The notes under the pieces are model-generated. The model was not told the origin of the DNA. It saw nothing but the letters and a program-made list of their open reading frames with translations, and did not search any database. A stretch of 64,000 nt of DNA from Streptomyces sp. NBC_00461 (GTDB lineage Bacteria; Actinomycetota; Actinomycetes; Streptomycetales; Streptomycetaceae), in contig NZ_CP107902.1 of NCBI RefSeq assembly GCF_036013935.1, forward strand, positions 4,745,001 to 4,809,000. Direction: 5' to 3'. The translations under genes were made by a program, and so were the position numbers. Of this stretch, positions 26,448-35,822 are shown piece after piece; the first letter of the stretch is position 1; every line of letters starts with the position of its first letter.

Positions 26448-27757
26448 CGGCCCGCTCCCGAGAGCAGGCGGCGGGTGGTGCGCACGCCCCACTCGTCCAG
26501 GGACAGCAGGCGGTCGCTGGACGCCGTCAGGCCGCCGGTCGCCTCGACGTGTGCCGCCCAGCGCTCGCGGGTCTCCACGGCCGGGCGGGCCATCAGGCAG
26601 TCGGGGTCGTTGACCCAGAGGCGGCCGTGCTGCCACTGGCGGCCGACGCCGGTGAACTCGGCCGGGTCCTGGCCGGGTTGGCTGTAGTCGTCGGCCTCGG
26701 GACGGCGGTGCGGGGCAGTGTCGGGGCTGACGCGCATCGCGTCGAAGAGGCCGGCGGACGCCAGCAGGGGCGCCCCGCAGCCCAGCAGGTAGGCGTCCGG
26801 GCCGATGGCCTCGCGGATCAGCGAGATGCCTTCGCGGTACGCCGTCAGCGTGTCGGCCGACGAGTGCCGTACGCCCTCCAGCGCCCCCGCGTAGAGGAAG
26901 TCGACCTTGAAGTAGTCGTAGCCCTCGGACCGGAAGGTGCGGAACACCTGCGTCAGGTAGGCCGCAGCCTCCGGATGTGTGGTGTCCAGGACGCGCAGGT
27001 CGTGGCCCCAGTTGCGGCCGGCGTGGGTGAAGCCGCCGTCGGTGTCGTGGACGAGCCAGTCGGGGTGTTCGGTGGCCAGGTCGCTCGCCGGGTCGACGAG
27101 GAAGGGGGCCGTCCAGATGCCGGCCCTGCGACCGCGGGCGCGGATGGCGTCCGCGATGCCCTCGCGGGAGCGGAAGCGGCCGGAGAGGGTGAGCCAGTCG
27201 CCGAGGGCCTTCTGGTAGCCGTCGTCGATCTGGACGACGTCGATGGGCAGGTCGAGGGTGTCCATCGCACGGAGGTTCTCGTGGATGTCGTCCTCGGTGA
27301 CGGCCGTGAAGTACTCGTACCAGGAGCACCAGACGGTGGGTGCCGGGCGCGGGGGCGCCACGTCGAGGCTCTCGGCCCAACTCGCCAGCAGGGACTGGAT
27401 GTCCGTGCCGGTCCACTCCTTCACCGAACCGTCGGCGCTGACCTCCGCCCGGCCTTCCTCGACGGTCAGCCGGACGGACGGGACCTCACTGGCGGGATCG
27501 ACGGCGGCCCACAGACGGACCGGTGAGCCGTCGCCCGGGTCGAGCGCCAGCAGCCCCTCGCCCTGGAAGGCGCCCTCGGGCACGGTGACGCCCGGGCGGT
27601 AACAGACCGTCGCCCAGTTGTCGTTGGTCGGGCGGTACGGCTTGTCACCGAGGGCGTAGGCGCCGCTGGGGCTCCAGGACTGCCATCCCTCCTCGTGGAC
27701 GCGGGCGGTGCGCACGTCCACGGGCACGGAGGCGACGGGCGTGAAGGGGTGGGGCAC
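26444..27757 (-). CDS. Alpha-galactosidase, glycoside hydrolase family 36
   Basis: A 437-residue enzyme, shorter than the about 700-residue GH36 subgroup I because the N-terminal beta domain is reduced. Seen: EGWQSWSPSGAY, the barrel start VWCSWYEYF, QIDDGYQKALGDWL, the nucleophile Asp in YFKVDFLYAGAL and the RVSPDTAP acid/base Asp. These motifs define GH36 alpha-galactosidase. No signal peptide, so cytosolic. The start is GTG at 27757, with AGAGAA upstream; longer frames run back into the permease gene and are not credible. Coupled by ATGA overlap to the downstream beta-galactosidase and 26 bases after the permease stop. Confidence 0.93.
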   Translation of the reverse strand: MPHPFTPVASVPVDVRTARVHEEGWQSWSPSGAYALGDKPYRPTNDNWATVCYRPGVTVPEGAFQGEGLLALDPGDGSPVRLWAAVDPASEVPSVRLTVEEGRAEVSADGSVKEWTGTDIQSLLASWAESLDVAPPRPAPTVWCSWYEYFTAVTEDDIHENLRAMDTLDLPIDVVQIDDGYQKALGDWLTLSGRFRSREGIADAIRARGRRAGIWTAPFLVDPASDLATEHPDWLVHDTDGGFTHAGRNWGHDLRVLDTTHPEAAAYLTQVFRTFRSEGYDYFKVDFLYAGALEGVRHSSADTLTAYREGISLIREAIGPDAYLLGCGAPLLASAGLFDAMRVSPDTAPHRRPEADDYSQPGQDPAEFTGVGRQWQHGRLWVNDPDCLMARPAVETRERWAAHVEATGGLTASSDRLLSLDEWGVRTTRRLLSGAGR

Positions 27758-27783
27758 GGTCGTTCTCTTTCGGAGGAAGGGCC

Positions 27784-28674
27784 TCAGCCCTTGTTGGCGC
27801 CGAGGGTCAGGCCGCTGACGAACTGCCGTTGCAGCACGAAGTACACGATCAGCGTCGGGATCGCGGTGAGCAGGGCGCCGGCGGCGACCAGGTTGGGGTC
27901 GGTGAAGTACTGACCGGAGAGGTTGTTCAGGGCGGAGGTGATCGGCATGTTCTCGCCGGTGGAGATCAGCACGATGGCCCAGAAGAAGTCGTTGTAGATC
28001 CAGATGGACAGCAACGTCGCCAGGGCCGCCATCGCCGGCTTGCACAGCGGCAGCACGATCTGCCAGTACATCCGCCACACCGACGCGCCGTCGACCAGGG
28101 CGGCCTCGGTCAGCTCGTGCGGCAGCATCCGCATGTAGTTGCTCAGCACGAAGGCGCAGAAGCCGGACTGGAACGCCACGTGGATGAGGACCAGGCCGAG
28201 CGCGGAGTCGTACAGCTTGCCGCTCATCGTGACGCCGGGCAGGTCGATGAGCAGGTACATCCGGTACAGCGGCGTGATGATGACCTGCTGCGGCAGCAGG
28301 TTGCCGGCCGTGAAGACCAGCAGCAGGAAGATGTTGAGCCGGAAGTCGAAACGGCTCACGTAGAACGCGACCATCGACGACAGCAGCAGCGTGATCAGCA
28401 CGGCCGGGACCGCGATGATCAGCGTGTTGCCGAAGTAGTGCATCATGTCCGACTGCTCGAACGCGTTCTTGAAGTTGTCGAAGTTCAGCTTGTCCGGCCA
28501 GGAGACATAACCCTTGGTGCTGGTCTCCGAGTACGGGCGCAGCGCCGCGAACACCGCCCACAGCAGCGGGGCGAGCCAGGCCAGCGAGGTGACGACGAGG
28601 AACACGTGCAGCAGGACGCGGGCCGGGCGGAGGGGGGTGCGCTGCTTGCCGAGCGCCGCGGCGTTGGTGCTCAT
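27784..28674 (-). CDS. Carbohydrate ABC transporter permease (MalG type)
   Basis: A 296-residue inner-membrane permease with six predicted transmembrane segments. The cytoplasmic EAA loop reads ELTEAALVDGASVWRMYWQIVLPLCKP, the contact for the ATPase. It is closest in layout to MalG/LacG proteins (CUT1 family) and ends ...VLQRQFVSGLTLGANKG as they do. Start ATG overlaps the stop of the MalF-type gene (ATGA), which indicates one transcript. There is no ATPase gene in the operon; CUT1 systems in Streptomyces typically share the MsiK ATPase encoded elsewhere. Confidence 0.95.
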   Translation of the reverse strand: MSTNAAALGKQRTPLRPARVLLHVFLVVTSLAWLAPLLWAVFAALRPYSETSTKGYVSWPDKLNFDNFKNAFEQSDMMHYFGNTLIIAVPAVLITLLLSSMVAFYVSRFDFRLNIFLLLVFTAGNLLPQQVIITPLYRMYLLIDLPGVTMSGKLYDSALGLVLIHVAFQSGFCAFVLSNYMRMLPHELTEAALVDGASVWRMYWQIVLPLCKPAMAALATLLSIWIYNDFFWAIVLISTGENMPITSALNNLSGQYFTDPNLVAAGALLTAIPTLIVYFVLQRQFVSGLTLGANKG

Positions 28675-29648
28675 GCGCGCCGCTCCTTCCGGAAGGTCGC
28701 GATCAGGTACGGGATGATGACCGCGAGGGAGATGACCAGCAGGACGACGGCGATCGCGGAGCCGTAACCGATGCGGCTGGACTCGCCGATGATGTTGTTG
28801 GTGATCAGGATCGACAGCAACTCGGTGCCCTGGGCGCCCTTGTTGAAGACGAAGACCAGGTCGAAGGCGCGCAGCGCCTCGATGATGGTGACGACCAGCA
28901 CGACGGTGTTGGTGGGCCGCAGGGTGGGGAAGATGACGTTCTTGAACGTCTGCCACTCGTTGGCGCCGTCCAGCGAGGAGGCCTCGCGCAGGGACGGGTC
29001 GACGCCCTTGAGGCCGGCCAGGTAGAGGATCATCATGTAGCCGGCGTGCCGCCAGGACGCGGCGATCAGCACGGCCCACAGGTTGAGGTGCGGGTCGCCG
29101 ATCCAGTCGATGTAGTGGCCCGGCTTGTTGGCCCCGATGAGGCTGTTGATCAGGCCCGTGTCCGGGTTGTAGACCAGCTGCCAGACGAAGCCGGTCACCG
29201 CAAGCGACACCACGACCGGCAGGAAGAACGCGGTCTGGTAGACGCGGCTGAAGCGGATCCGCTTGTCCAGCTGCACGGCCAGGAACAGGCCGAACGGCGT
29301 CGGGACCAGGATGAGCACGACGAACCAGATGATGTTGTGCTCGACGGCCGGCCAGAACTGCGGGTTGTCGGTGAACAGCTGACGGAAGTTGTCCAGCCCC
29401 ACCCACTTGATCGAGCTGAAGCCGATGCCGTCCCAGGTGGTGAAGGCCAGCGCGATCGAGGCGATCGCGGTGAACCAGACGAGGGCGACGTGCAGGACCG
29501 TCGGCACGCCCGCCATGACGGCGAGCGTGATGCGGTCACGGCGGGTCAGCAGGCGCTTGTGGCCCCGCGGAACCCGCTTGACAGATGCGGGCCCCGGGGG
29601 CGGCTCGGCGGCCGCCTCCGGGGTCTTCGTTGTGGTCTCGGAGCTCAT
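28671..29648 (-). CDS. Carbohydrate ABC transporter permease (MalF type)
   Basis: A 325-residue permease of the CUT1 sugar family. After a Pro-rich cytosolic tail of about 35 residues there are six hydrophobic segments; the EAA motif is SLREASSLDGANEWQTFKNV. Partner of the MalG-type subunit, with which it shares an ATGA overlap, and of the lipoprotein encoded just upstream, whose stop also overlaps its ATG. The three proteins form a sugar importer, and the two glycosidases that follow indicate alpha/beta-galactosides as the load. Confidence 0.95.
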   Translation of the reverse strand: MSSETTTKTPEAAAEPPPGPASVKRVPRGHKRLLTRRDRITLAVMAGVPTVLHVALVWFTAIASIALAFTTWDGIGFSSIKWVGLDNFRQLFTDNPQFWPAVEHNIIWFVVLILVPTPFGLFLAVQLDKRIRFSRVYQTAFFLPVVVSLAVTGFVWQLVYNPDTGLINSLIGANKPGHYIDWIGDPHLNLWAVLIAASWRHAGYMMILYLAGLKGVDPSLREASSLDGANEWQTFKNVIFPTLRPTNTVVLVVTIIEALRAFDLVFVFNKGAQGTELLSILITNNIIGESSRIGYGSAIAVVLLVISLAVIIPYLIATFRKERRA

Positions 29649-30958
29649 GAGGACGCGAAGATCGTCTTCTTCTGGCGCTCGATCGAGGACAGCAGGCTGT
29701 CGATGCCCTTGGGGTTCTGCAGGAACTTCTGCAGACCCGGCTGCATCACCGTCGAGGTGAAGTCCGGCCGCGAGTCACGGTCCATGAACTGCGTCAGCGA
29801 CTTGGCCTCACTGATCATCGTGTACGCCTTCTTCTGCAGCGCGGTGTACGAGGAGGTGTCGGCCTTGCTGGAAGCGGCCACCACACTGGAGTCGGCCTTG
29901 AGGTAGATCTGCTCGGCCGCCGGAGTGCCCAGGTACTCCATCAGCTTGATGACACCGTCATGGTTCTTGGGCGCCTTGGACACCATGAAGCCGTCCGTGG
30001 GCGCCTCCACCGTGTCCTGCCCGTACGCCGAGTTGATCTCTGGGAAGGCGAAGAAGTCCAGGTCGTCGAGGTCGGCCTTGTTCGTGAACTGCTGCGCCAC
30101 GAACGAACCGAGGACGTACATGCCCGCCTTCTTCGACACCAGCGTCTGCGCCGCGTCCTGCCAGGTACGGCCCATGAAACCGTCCTGGTGATACGGCAGC
30201 AGCTCGGCCCAGTGGTCGAAGACCGCCTTGACCTTCGGGTCCGTCCACGCCTCCTTGCCCGCCATCAGCGACTTGTGGAAGTCGTAGCCGTTGAGCCGGA
30301 AGTTGATCTGGTCGAAGGTGCCCATCGCCGGCCACGCGTCCTTGTCACCGAACGCGATCGGGACCAGGCCGTCCTTCTTCATCTGCTTGCACAGCGCCAC
30401 CAGCTGGTCCCACGTGGTGGGCACGGAGTAACCGTGCTGCTTGAAGACGCTCTTGCGGTAGAAGAGCGCCCACGGGTACGTGTACAGCGGCACGAAGTAG
30501 TACTTGCCGTCCTCGCCCTTGGACAGCTGCTTCATCGCGTCGGGGAAGTTCCCCCCGATCTTCTCCCACACGTCGTCGATCGGGGTCGCGAGCTTCTTCG
30601 CCGCGAAGAACTGCATCCGGTAGCCCGCGAACCAGGTGAACACGTCGTCCGGCGTGGCCTGCAGATACGAGTTGATCTGCTCCTGGAAGGTGTTGTGGTC
30701 CTTCGTGTTCACGTCGACCTTGATGCCGGACTGCTTGGTGAACGCCGCGTAGATCTCGGCGAACGCCTTCTTCGGCACCGCGTCCGAGGAGTTGGAGCCC
30801 AGGCTGACAGTCTTCGGGTCCGCGGAGGACCCGCTGCCGCCACACGCGGACAGCAGGGGTATGCCCGCACCCGCGAGCAGGGCGGCACCCCCTACACCGC
30901 GCAGCAGACTACGACGGCTGGGGGCGGGCAGAGAGAGACCCGAGGATGAGACGTCCAT
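29645..30958 (-). CDS. Sugar-binding lipoprotein of ABC importer
   Basis: A 437-residue extracytoplasmic solute-binding protein (family 1). It has a twin-arginine-like SRRSLLRG, a hydrophobic core and the lipobox LLSAC, so Cys near residue 39 would be lipidated and anchor it on the outer face of the membrane. The mature part has the usual GSNSSDAVPKKAFAEIYAAF, YTYPWALFYRKSVF and a C-terminal YLGTPAAEQIYL pattern. The ATG at 30958 has AGGAGCC 5 bases upstream. First gene of the operon with permeases and galactosidases, so galactosides are the inferred ligand. Confidence 0.95.
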   Translation of the reverse strand: MDVSSSGLSLPAPSRRSLLRGVGGAALLAGAGIPLLSACGGSGSSADPKTVSLGSNSSDAVPKKAFAEIYAAFTKQSGIKVDVNTKDHNTFQEQINSYLQATPDDVFTWFAGYRMQFFAAKKLATPIDDVWEKIGGNFPDAMKQLSKGEDGKYYFVPLYTYPWALFYRKSVFKQHGYSVPTTWDQLVALCKQMKKDGLVPIAFGDKDAWPAMGTFDQINFRLNGYDFHKSLMAGKEAWTDPKVKAVFDHWAELLPYHQDGFMGRTWQDAAQTLVSKKAGMYVLGSFVAQQFTNKADLDDLDFFAFPEINSAYGQDTVEAPTDGFMVSKAPKNHDGVIKLMEYLGTPAAEQIYLKADSSVVAASSKADTSSYTALQKKAYTMISEAKSLTQFMDRDSRPDFTSTVMQPGLQKFLQNPKGIDSLLSSIERQKKTIFASS

Positions 30959-31197
30959 GTACGGCTCCTGAGGGCAGGGTTCGGCCACAACTACGCCATG
31001 TCGAAAAAAAGTCGAAACCGACCAGAAATCAACTCGACCGAACATCGTGGCGCTTATATCAGCCGTTTGTCCGGTCATGCGTCAAGAGCCGTAAGGCACA
31101 TTTGTGGAAACGTGACCGACACGTTTTGATCATCTTCGTCCGAGACGCCGAACAGGGCAGCCCTGAATTGGACAGGAATGTCGGTTCTGCTCCCGCG
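30959..31197 (-). promoter_or_regulatory. Galactoside operon promoter region with repeated TTTCGAC motifs
   Basis: Upstream of the binding-protein gene the minus strand has GGTCGAGTTGATTTC, then GGTCGGTTTCGACTTTTTTTCGAC within about 45 bases. GTCGA/TCGAC half sites repeat and the T-run is unusual for this DNA, so a LacI- or DeoR-type operator is likely. No regulator gene is adjacent, so the controlling protein must be distal. Sequence beyond 31070 shows no gene. Confidence 0.45.
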
Positions 31198-33102
31198 CTA
31201 GCCGATGATCCGGACCGGCTTCGACCCGCTGACCTGGTCAATCTCGGATGTCCGGACGGTTACTTTCATCACCCAGGTTCCCGCGATGGGGAGTGTGACC
31301 GAGTTCGTCCCCCAGTAGCCGCCCTGGTCGGTCAGCCTGGCGTCGAGCGGTCCGATCTTCTGGGCCGGGAGGGTGAAGGAGAGCCGCAGCTCGGGGACGG
31401 AGACGATGCCGCCGTCGGGACCGAAGACCACCGCCTGCACGGTGTTGTCGCCGACCCGGCCCGCGTCGAGCGTGATCTGCACCGTGCCGTGCGCACCCCG
31501 GGTGCCGATGTCGAAGGGGACCGTCGTGACCGACGCGGCGGGCAGCCCGCCGGCCGTCACGGACGCCGTCCCCGCCTCGGCCGCCGCGCGGCCCGGCAGC
31601 GTGCCGCCCAGGACCGTCGTGATCACCAGCACCACGACGCCGACGGCGACCTCGGCCAGGACGGAGCGGCGCAGGCCGCGGCGGCTCGGACCCCCGGCCG
31701 CGGGGAGGGCCGGTTCCTCCGGCGCGGCCGCCGGCGGCCCACCGACCCGTTCCGGCACCCGCTCGGGCACCCGTTCCCGTACGACCGTCTCCGCCTCGGA
31801 TGCGACCAGCCGTGCCGTCCACCGCCGCGAGAGCCCGGCGGCCACCAGCAGCAGCACCACCGCGGCCAGCTTGGCGATCAGCAGCCGCCCGTACGTGGTC
31901 CCGGTGAGCGCGTCCCACGAACCCAGGCCCCGCCAGGACTGGTAGACGCCGGTGACGGCCAGGACGGCCACGGACGCGAAGGCGAGGCGGGAGAAGCGGG
32001 ACACGGCGGCCGCGGGGACCTCGGAGCGGTGGAGCAGGATCAGCAGGGCCGTGAGACCGCCCAGCCAGAGAGCCATCGCCAGCAGGTGCAGCACCGTGGA
32101 CGCCATCGCCACCGGCACCTGGATACCCGCGGAGGCGTGTTCGGCGGTGGCCCAGGTGAGGGCGAGAGCCACGGCGAAGACGGCACCGCCGGCCAGCAGC
32201 GGGCGCGGCCAGGCCTCGCGTTCGCGCAGTCGCGGGGCGAACACGGCGGCGATCAGCAGCAGGGCGATCCGGGCCAGCAGGGCGAGGCCCGGACGGCCCG
32301 ACAGGGTGCGGGTGAACGCCGAGGCGTCGAAGGCGGTCGCCGGGCCCGTGCCGGTCTCGTACGGGGCGCGCAGCACCAGCAGCGCCAGGGTGGCCCCCAG
32401 CAGGGTCCACCAGCCCGCCACCAGGGGCCTGCGGAGCGGGCCGCGGTCCGTCGGGCGGCACAGGGCCACGAAGGCCGCCGTACCGACGACCAGAGCCACC
32501 GCCAGGTAGGCAAGGTAGCGGGCGATGTTGTACAGGCTGGCCGTCGCCGGGTTCTCGACCGGGCCGGTGTCGGCCGTGGCGACGGTCGCGGAGGCTTTGC
32601 CGACGGAGAAGGTGAACGCCCCGCCCACCGGGTGGCTGTCCGCCGACACCACCCGCCAGGCCACGACGTACGTGCCCTGGGCGAGCTTCCCCGGCAGGGT
32701 CACCCGCGCGGTGTCGGAGCTGCCCGGCGCGTGCTGCGCCTCGCCGGTGCGCACACGCTGGTTGTCGGGGTCCAGGACGCGGAAGGAGTCGTCGAGCAGG
32801 CCGACGGACTCGGTGAAGGTCAGGGTGATGTGGCGGGGGGCCGACTTGAGGACGGTGCCGTCCGTGGGGTCGGTGGACTTGAGGGCCGCGTGGGCCGACG
32901 CGGGGCCCGCGCCGCCGAGGACGAGCAGGACCAGCACGGCGCCCAGCAGCACCAACCCTTGAACTCCGCGGCGTCCGCGGACCCCGCGGAACTCGCCACG
33001 CGCTCGCCGTCCGCCGTGTGCACCCTCACACCCCACGCATGTCTCCGTCGTCCGACTCGCCACCTTCCGGATAGGTACGGACGCGAGCGGCCGTGTGCTC
33101 AC
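31198..33102 (-). CDS. CopC-CopD fusion copper-resistance membrane protein
   Basis: A 634-residue protein. After a basic leader and a hydrophobic signal segment the mature part starts at SAHAALKSTDPTDG, whose His is the copper ligand of CopC; the CopC beta-barrel continues to VVSADSHPVGGAFTFSVG. Eight or so transmembrane segments of the CopD domain follow (ARYLAYLAVALVVGTAAFVAL, STVLHLLAMALWLGGLTALLI with its His). After a linker and another membrane segment comes a C-terminal periplasmic beta domain (VPFDIGTRGAHGTVQITL) of the YcnJ/FixH-like kind. It binds and probably imports or buffers copper. The start is the GTG 7 bases after the preceding pseudogene stop; the true start may be a few codons later. 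Confidence 0.9.
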   Translation of the reverse strand: MSTRPLASVPIRKVASRTTETCVGCEGAHGGRRARGEFRGVRGRRGVQGLVLLGAVLVLLVLGGAGPASAHAALKSTDPTDGTVLKSAPRHITLTFTESVGLLDDSFRVLDPDNQRVRTGEAQHAPGSSDTARVTLPGKLAQGTYVVAWRVVSADSHPVGGAFTFSVGKASATVATADTGPVENPATASLYNIARYLAYLAVALVVGTAAFVALCRPTDRGPLRRPLVAGWWTLLGATLALLVLRAPYETGTGPATAFDASAFTRTLSGRPGLALLARIALLLIAAVFAPRLREREAWPRPLLAGGAVFAVALALTWATAEHASAGIQVPVAMASTVLHLLAMALWLGGLTALLILLHRSEVPAAAVSRFSRLAFASVAVLAVTGVYQSWRGLGSWDALTGTTYGRLLIAKLAAVVLLLVAAGLSRRWTARLVASEAETVVRERVPERVPERVGGPPAAAPEEPALPAAGGPSRRGLRRSVLAEVAVGVVVLVITTVLGGTLPGRAAAEAGTASVTAGGLPAASVTTVPFDIGTRGAHGTVQITLDAGRVGDNTVQAVVFGPDGGIVSVPELRLSFTLPAQKIGPLDARLTDQGGYWGTNSVTLPIAGTWVMKVTVRTSEIDQVSGSKPVRIIG

Positions 33103-33109
33103 CGCGCCG

Positions 33110-33447
33110 TCACCACGTCGGGCCGGCCAGGACGCCTCCGTCCACCACCAGGTCGTGTCCCGTCACCCAGGAAGCGAGCCGCGAGGCCAGGAACACGCAC
33201 GCGTCCCCCACGTCCTCCGGCCGCCCGAGCCGCCCCAGGGGCGCCGCCCCCGCCACCGCCGCACCCCCTCCGGCCAGGCGCGACCCAGTTCCTCGATGCG
33301 TGCGGCCACTCCCCGCGCCGTCTCCACCGCCGTACGGCAGTGCAGGGCGACCGCCGCGCCCTCCTCGGCCAGCCGCAGCGCGATGCCCCGGCCGACGCCA
33401 CCGCCCGCGCCCGTGACCAGCGCGACCTGTCCTTCGAGCAACCTCAT
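33110..33447 (-). pseudogene. SDR-family oxidoreductase with internal deletion and frameshift
   Basis: The front half reads [30 protein letters not shown], a classic NAD(P)-binding TGxxxGxG Rossmann start. The end, in another frame, reads [26 protein letters not shown] and [18 protein letters not shown], the standard SDR C-terminus. The middle, which should contain NNAG, the catalytic Ser and YxxxK (about 110 residues), is missing, and the frame changes near WPEGVRRW. So it cannot make an active enzyme. Its ATG overlaps the cupin stop (ATGA), a trace of the former operon. Functional SDRs of this type are about 250 residues. Confidence 0.85.
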
Positions 33448-33917
33448 GGACGGCACAGTCGCGCAATCCGGTCGGCCTCGGCCGGATACCGCGCCGTGAG
33501 GTGCTCCGCGTCCCCGTGCTCGTAGCCCTCGTAGGTGAACCCGGGCGCCATCGTGCAGCCGAAGAACGTCCACGCCCCGCCCTCGACGACCCGCCCGCCC
33601 ATCCAGGTGCCGGCCGGCACGGTCGTCTGCGGCTGCTGGCCGCCCAGCACGTCGGGCCCGAGCACCACCGTCGTGGACGTGCCGTCCGGGGCGAGGAGCA
33701 GGAGTTCCAGCGGGTCGCCCAGGTAGAAGTGCCAGATCTCGTCGGTGGGCAGGCGGTGCAGGGCGGAGTGGTCCTCCACGGTCAGCAGGGCGACGATCGC
33801 GGAGCCCTCCGGCCGGCCGTCGGCCCGCTCGGGGCCCTCCCAGGTACGGCGGAACAGGCCGCCCTCGCGCGGGATCGGTTCCAGACCGTAGTGGGCGACG
33901 AGATCCTCAGGAGTCAC
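33444..33917 (-). CDS. Cupin-fold protein (DUF985 type)
   Basis: A 157-residue cupin. Seen: [20 protein letters not shown], a first cupin motif [31 protein letters not shown] with metal-type His/Glu residues, and the second, [38 protein letters not shown]985 cupins are poorly characterised sugar- or metabolite-binding proteins. The start is GTG at 33917; the ribosome site is weak. It is followed directly by the broken SDR gene with a 4-base overlap. Confidence 0.88.
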   Translation of the reverse strand: MTPEDLVAHYGLEPIPREGGLFRRTWEGPERADGRPEGSAIVALLTVEDHSALHRLPTDEIWHFYLGDPLELLLLAPDGTSTTVVLGPDVLGGQQPQTTVPAGTWMGGRVVEGGAWTFFGCTMAPGFTYEGYEHGDAEHLTARYPAEADRIARLCRP

Positions 33918-34280
33918 CCGGGGAAGGCTACCTCCCGGCGCAGAAAGGCCAGTTGGGCCTTCTTCTCGGGCAGGTACACGTCCGGGACGTCGATCTCGGG
34001 GAGCACCGATCGCCCTCGCGTTGCGCACGTCGGGATCGACGACGATCCGGCGCCGATCCAGGCCAGGCCCCGCGGCACGTACGCGGTGATGACGCTGAGG
34101 AGGGGAGCCGACCAGCCCCTCCCCCGCGGGCGCGAGCAGCACATGGAGGCCGATGTCGCCGTCCCGCACCTCGTACGCGAGGGGCGCGGACGCCGACGCG
34201 CGGCGGCGGCCGGGAAGCGCGGCCCGCTCGTAACAGCGCTCGTACAACCTTTCGCACGCCTGGTGTGTCAGGTGGGGCAT
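33914..34280 (-). pseudogene. Frameshifted hypothetical gene upstream of the cupin
   Basis: Minus-strand frames read RLYERCYERAALPGRRRASA, then LAYEVRDGDIGLHVLLAPAGEGLVG. In a second frame they continue SVITAYVPRGLAWIGAGSSS and LPEIDVPDVYLPEKKAQLAF plus LRREVAFPG to a stop that overlaps the cupin start. Composition and order suggest one former gene of about 120 codons broken by a frameshift near 34110. I recognise no family. Confidence 0.45.
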
Positions 34281-34306
34281 CCGTTGCAGCAGTTCAAGGA
34301 GTCCCG

Positions 34307-35797
34307 TTGCGCAGAGCAGTCATCGTGAGCGCCGTGCTCACCGCTGTCGCCGCCGTTCCGCTCACCCCGCTGACCTCCTCCGCCGCCGCCCCTTACACGG
34401 GCGCCAACACCGCGGCCGTCCAGGACGACTTCAACGGCGACGGATACCGGGACCTGGCGGTCGGCGCCCCTGAGGCGGCCAACGGGAGCGTGGAGGCGGC
34501 CGGTTCGGTCGTCGTGCTGTACGGGTCGAAGTCGTCGGTGAGCGCGACCCGGCGGACCGTCATCACCCAGGCGACGTCCGGGATTCCCGGCGACCCCGAG
34601 GACTACGACGGCTTCGGCACGACGGTCACCAGCGCCGACCTGGACCGGGACGGCTACGCGGACCTGATCGTCGGCGCGCCCGACGAGGGCGTCGGCAGCG
34701 CGGCCGGCCGGGGCTCCGTGACCGTGGTGTGGGGCGGCCCGAGCGGGCTGAAGGGCGGCACGAGCATCTCCCCGCCCGCCGGTTACGGCGACGGCAGGAT
34801 CTCCTGCGGCTTCGGCCTGTCCCTGGCCACCGGAGACATGAACGGCGACGGAGCCCCCGAGCTGAGCGTCGGCTCCCGCTGCGACGGAGCCTCCTACACC
34901 GGCCCGTTCAAGCGCACCGGCCAGGCCGCCTCCGACTACCGGGAGTGGCGCCTGGGCGATGTCCGGGGCGTGGTGATGGGCGACGTGAACGGCGACGGCA
35001 GGGCGGAGCGGTTCTGGCTGGCCGGGCCGACGGACGGCGACCTCCGCGGACCCGTGGACCTCGACACCGGCCCGCCCCCCGCCGACGGCGGTATCGACAA
35101 CCGGCCCACCGACCTGCCCTACGCCGACGGCCACACCGGCGTCATCGGCGACATCAACGGCGACGGCTACGGCGACCTCGTCACCGGGATCTCGACCGAC
35201 GACTCCATGTCGGGCGGCCCGGCCGGCTGGGCCCACCGCGGCGGCGAGATCCAGGTCCTCTACGGCAGCGCACAGGGCATCACCGCGGCCCAGAAACCCA
35301 AGGTCTACCACCAGGACACGGCGGGCGTGCCCGGCACCGCGGAGAACGGCGACATGTTCGGCCAGTCCATCAGCGTCGGCGACGTGAACGCCGACGGGTA
35401 CGCCGACGTCCTCGTCGGCTCCCCCGGCGAGGCGGTCGGCTCGCACAAGGCAGCCGGCACCGCCGTACTCCTGCGCGGCTCCGCCTCCGGTCTGACCACC
35501 GTCAAGGCCGCCGGATACACCCAGGACACGGCGGGCATCCCCGGGGCCGTCGAGACCGGCGACCAGTTCGGCGCCGCCGTCCACCTCGCCGACCTGAACA
35601 AGGACGGGAAGCCGGAGACGATCGTCGGCTCCCCCACCGAGAACAGCGACGGCTGCCTGTGGATCGCCCGCGGCTCCGCGTCCGGACCCGTCCTCAGCGG
35701 CTCGGTCAACGTGTGCGGCAAGGCCTCCGGCATCACCGTCCGCGGCGTCAAGGGCTACTTCGGCGCCGCCCTGCCCAGCGCTCACGTGGAGCTCTGA
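34307..35797 (+). CDS. Secreted FG-GAP (integrin-alpha-like) repeat protein
   Basis: A 496-residue exported beta-propeller. The signal peptide RRAVIVSAVLTAVAAVPLTPLTSSAAA precedes seven calcium-binding FG-GAP blades marked by DFNGDGYRDLAVGAP, DLDRDGYADLIVGAP, DMNGDGAPELSVG, DVNGDGRAERFW, DINGDGYGDLVTG, DVNADGYADVLVGSP and DLNKDGKPETIVGSP. The fourth blade is degenerate. Such proteins in Streptomyces are thought to be surface or secreted binding proteins; no enzymatic domain is present. The start is TTG with AAGGAG five bases upstream, which decides it over GTG codons nearby. Gene is adjacent to but not overlapping the DNA-repair gene that follows 25 bases later. Confidence 0.9.
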   Translation: MRRAVIVSAVLTAVAAVPLTPLTSSAAAPYTGANTAAVQDDFNGDGYRDLAVGAPEAANGSVEAAGSVVVLYGSKSSVSATRRTVITQATSGIPGDPEDYDGFGTTVTSADLDRDGYADLIVGAPDEGVGSAAGRGSVTVVWGGPSGLKGGTSISPPAGYGDGRISCGFGLSLATGDMNGDGAPELSVGSRCDGASYTGPFKRTGQAASDYREWRLGDVRGVVMGDVNGDGRAERFWLAGPTDGDLRGPVDLDTGPPPADGGIDNRPTDLPYADGHTGVIGDINGDGYGDLVTGISTDDSMSGGPAGWAHRGGEIQVLYGSAQGITAAQKPKVYHQDTAGVPGTAENGDMFGQSISVGDVNADGYADVLVGSPGEAVGSHKAAGTAVLLRGSASGLTTVKAAGYTQDTAGIPGAVETGDQFGAAVHLADLNKDGKPETIVGSPTENSDGCLWIARGSASGPVLSGSVNVCGKASGITVRGVKGYFGAALPSAHVEL

Positions 35798-35822
35798 GCC
35801 CCACCGAGGCATGATCGGGGTC

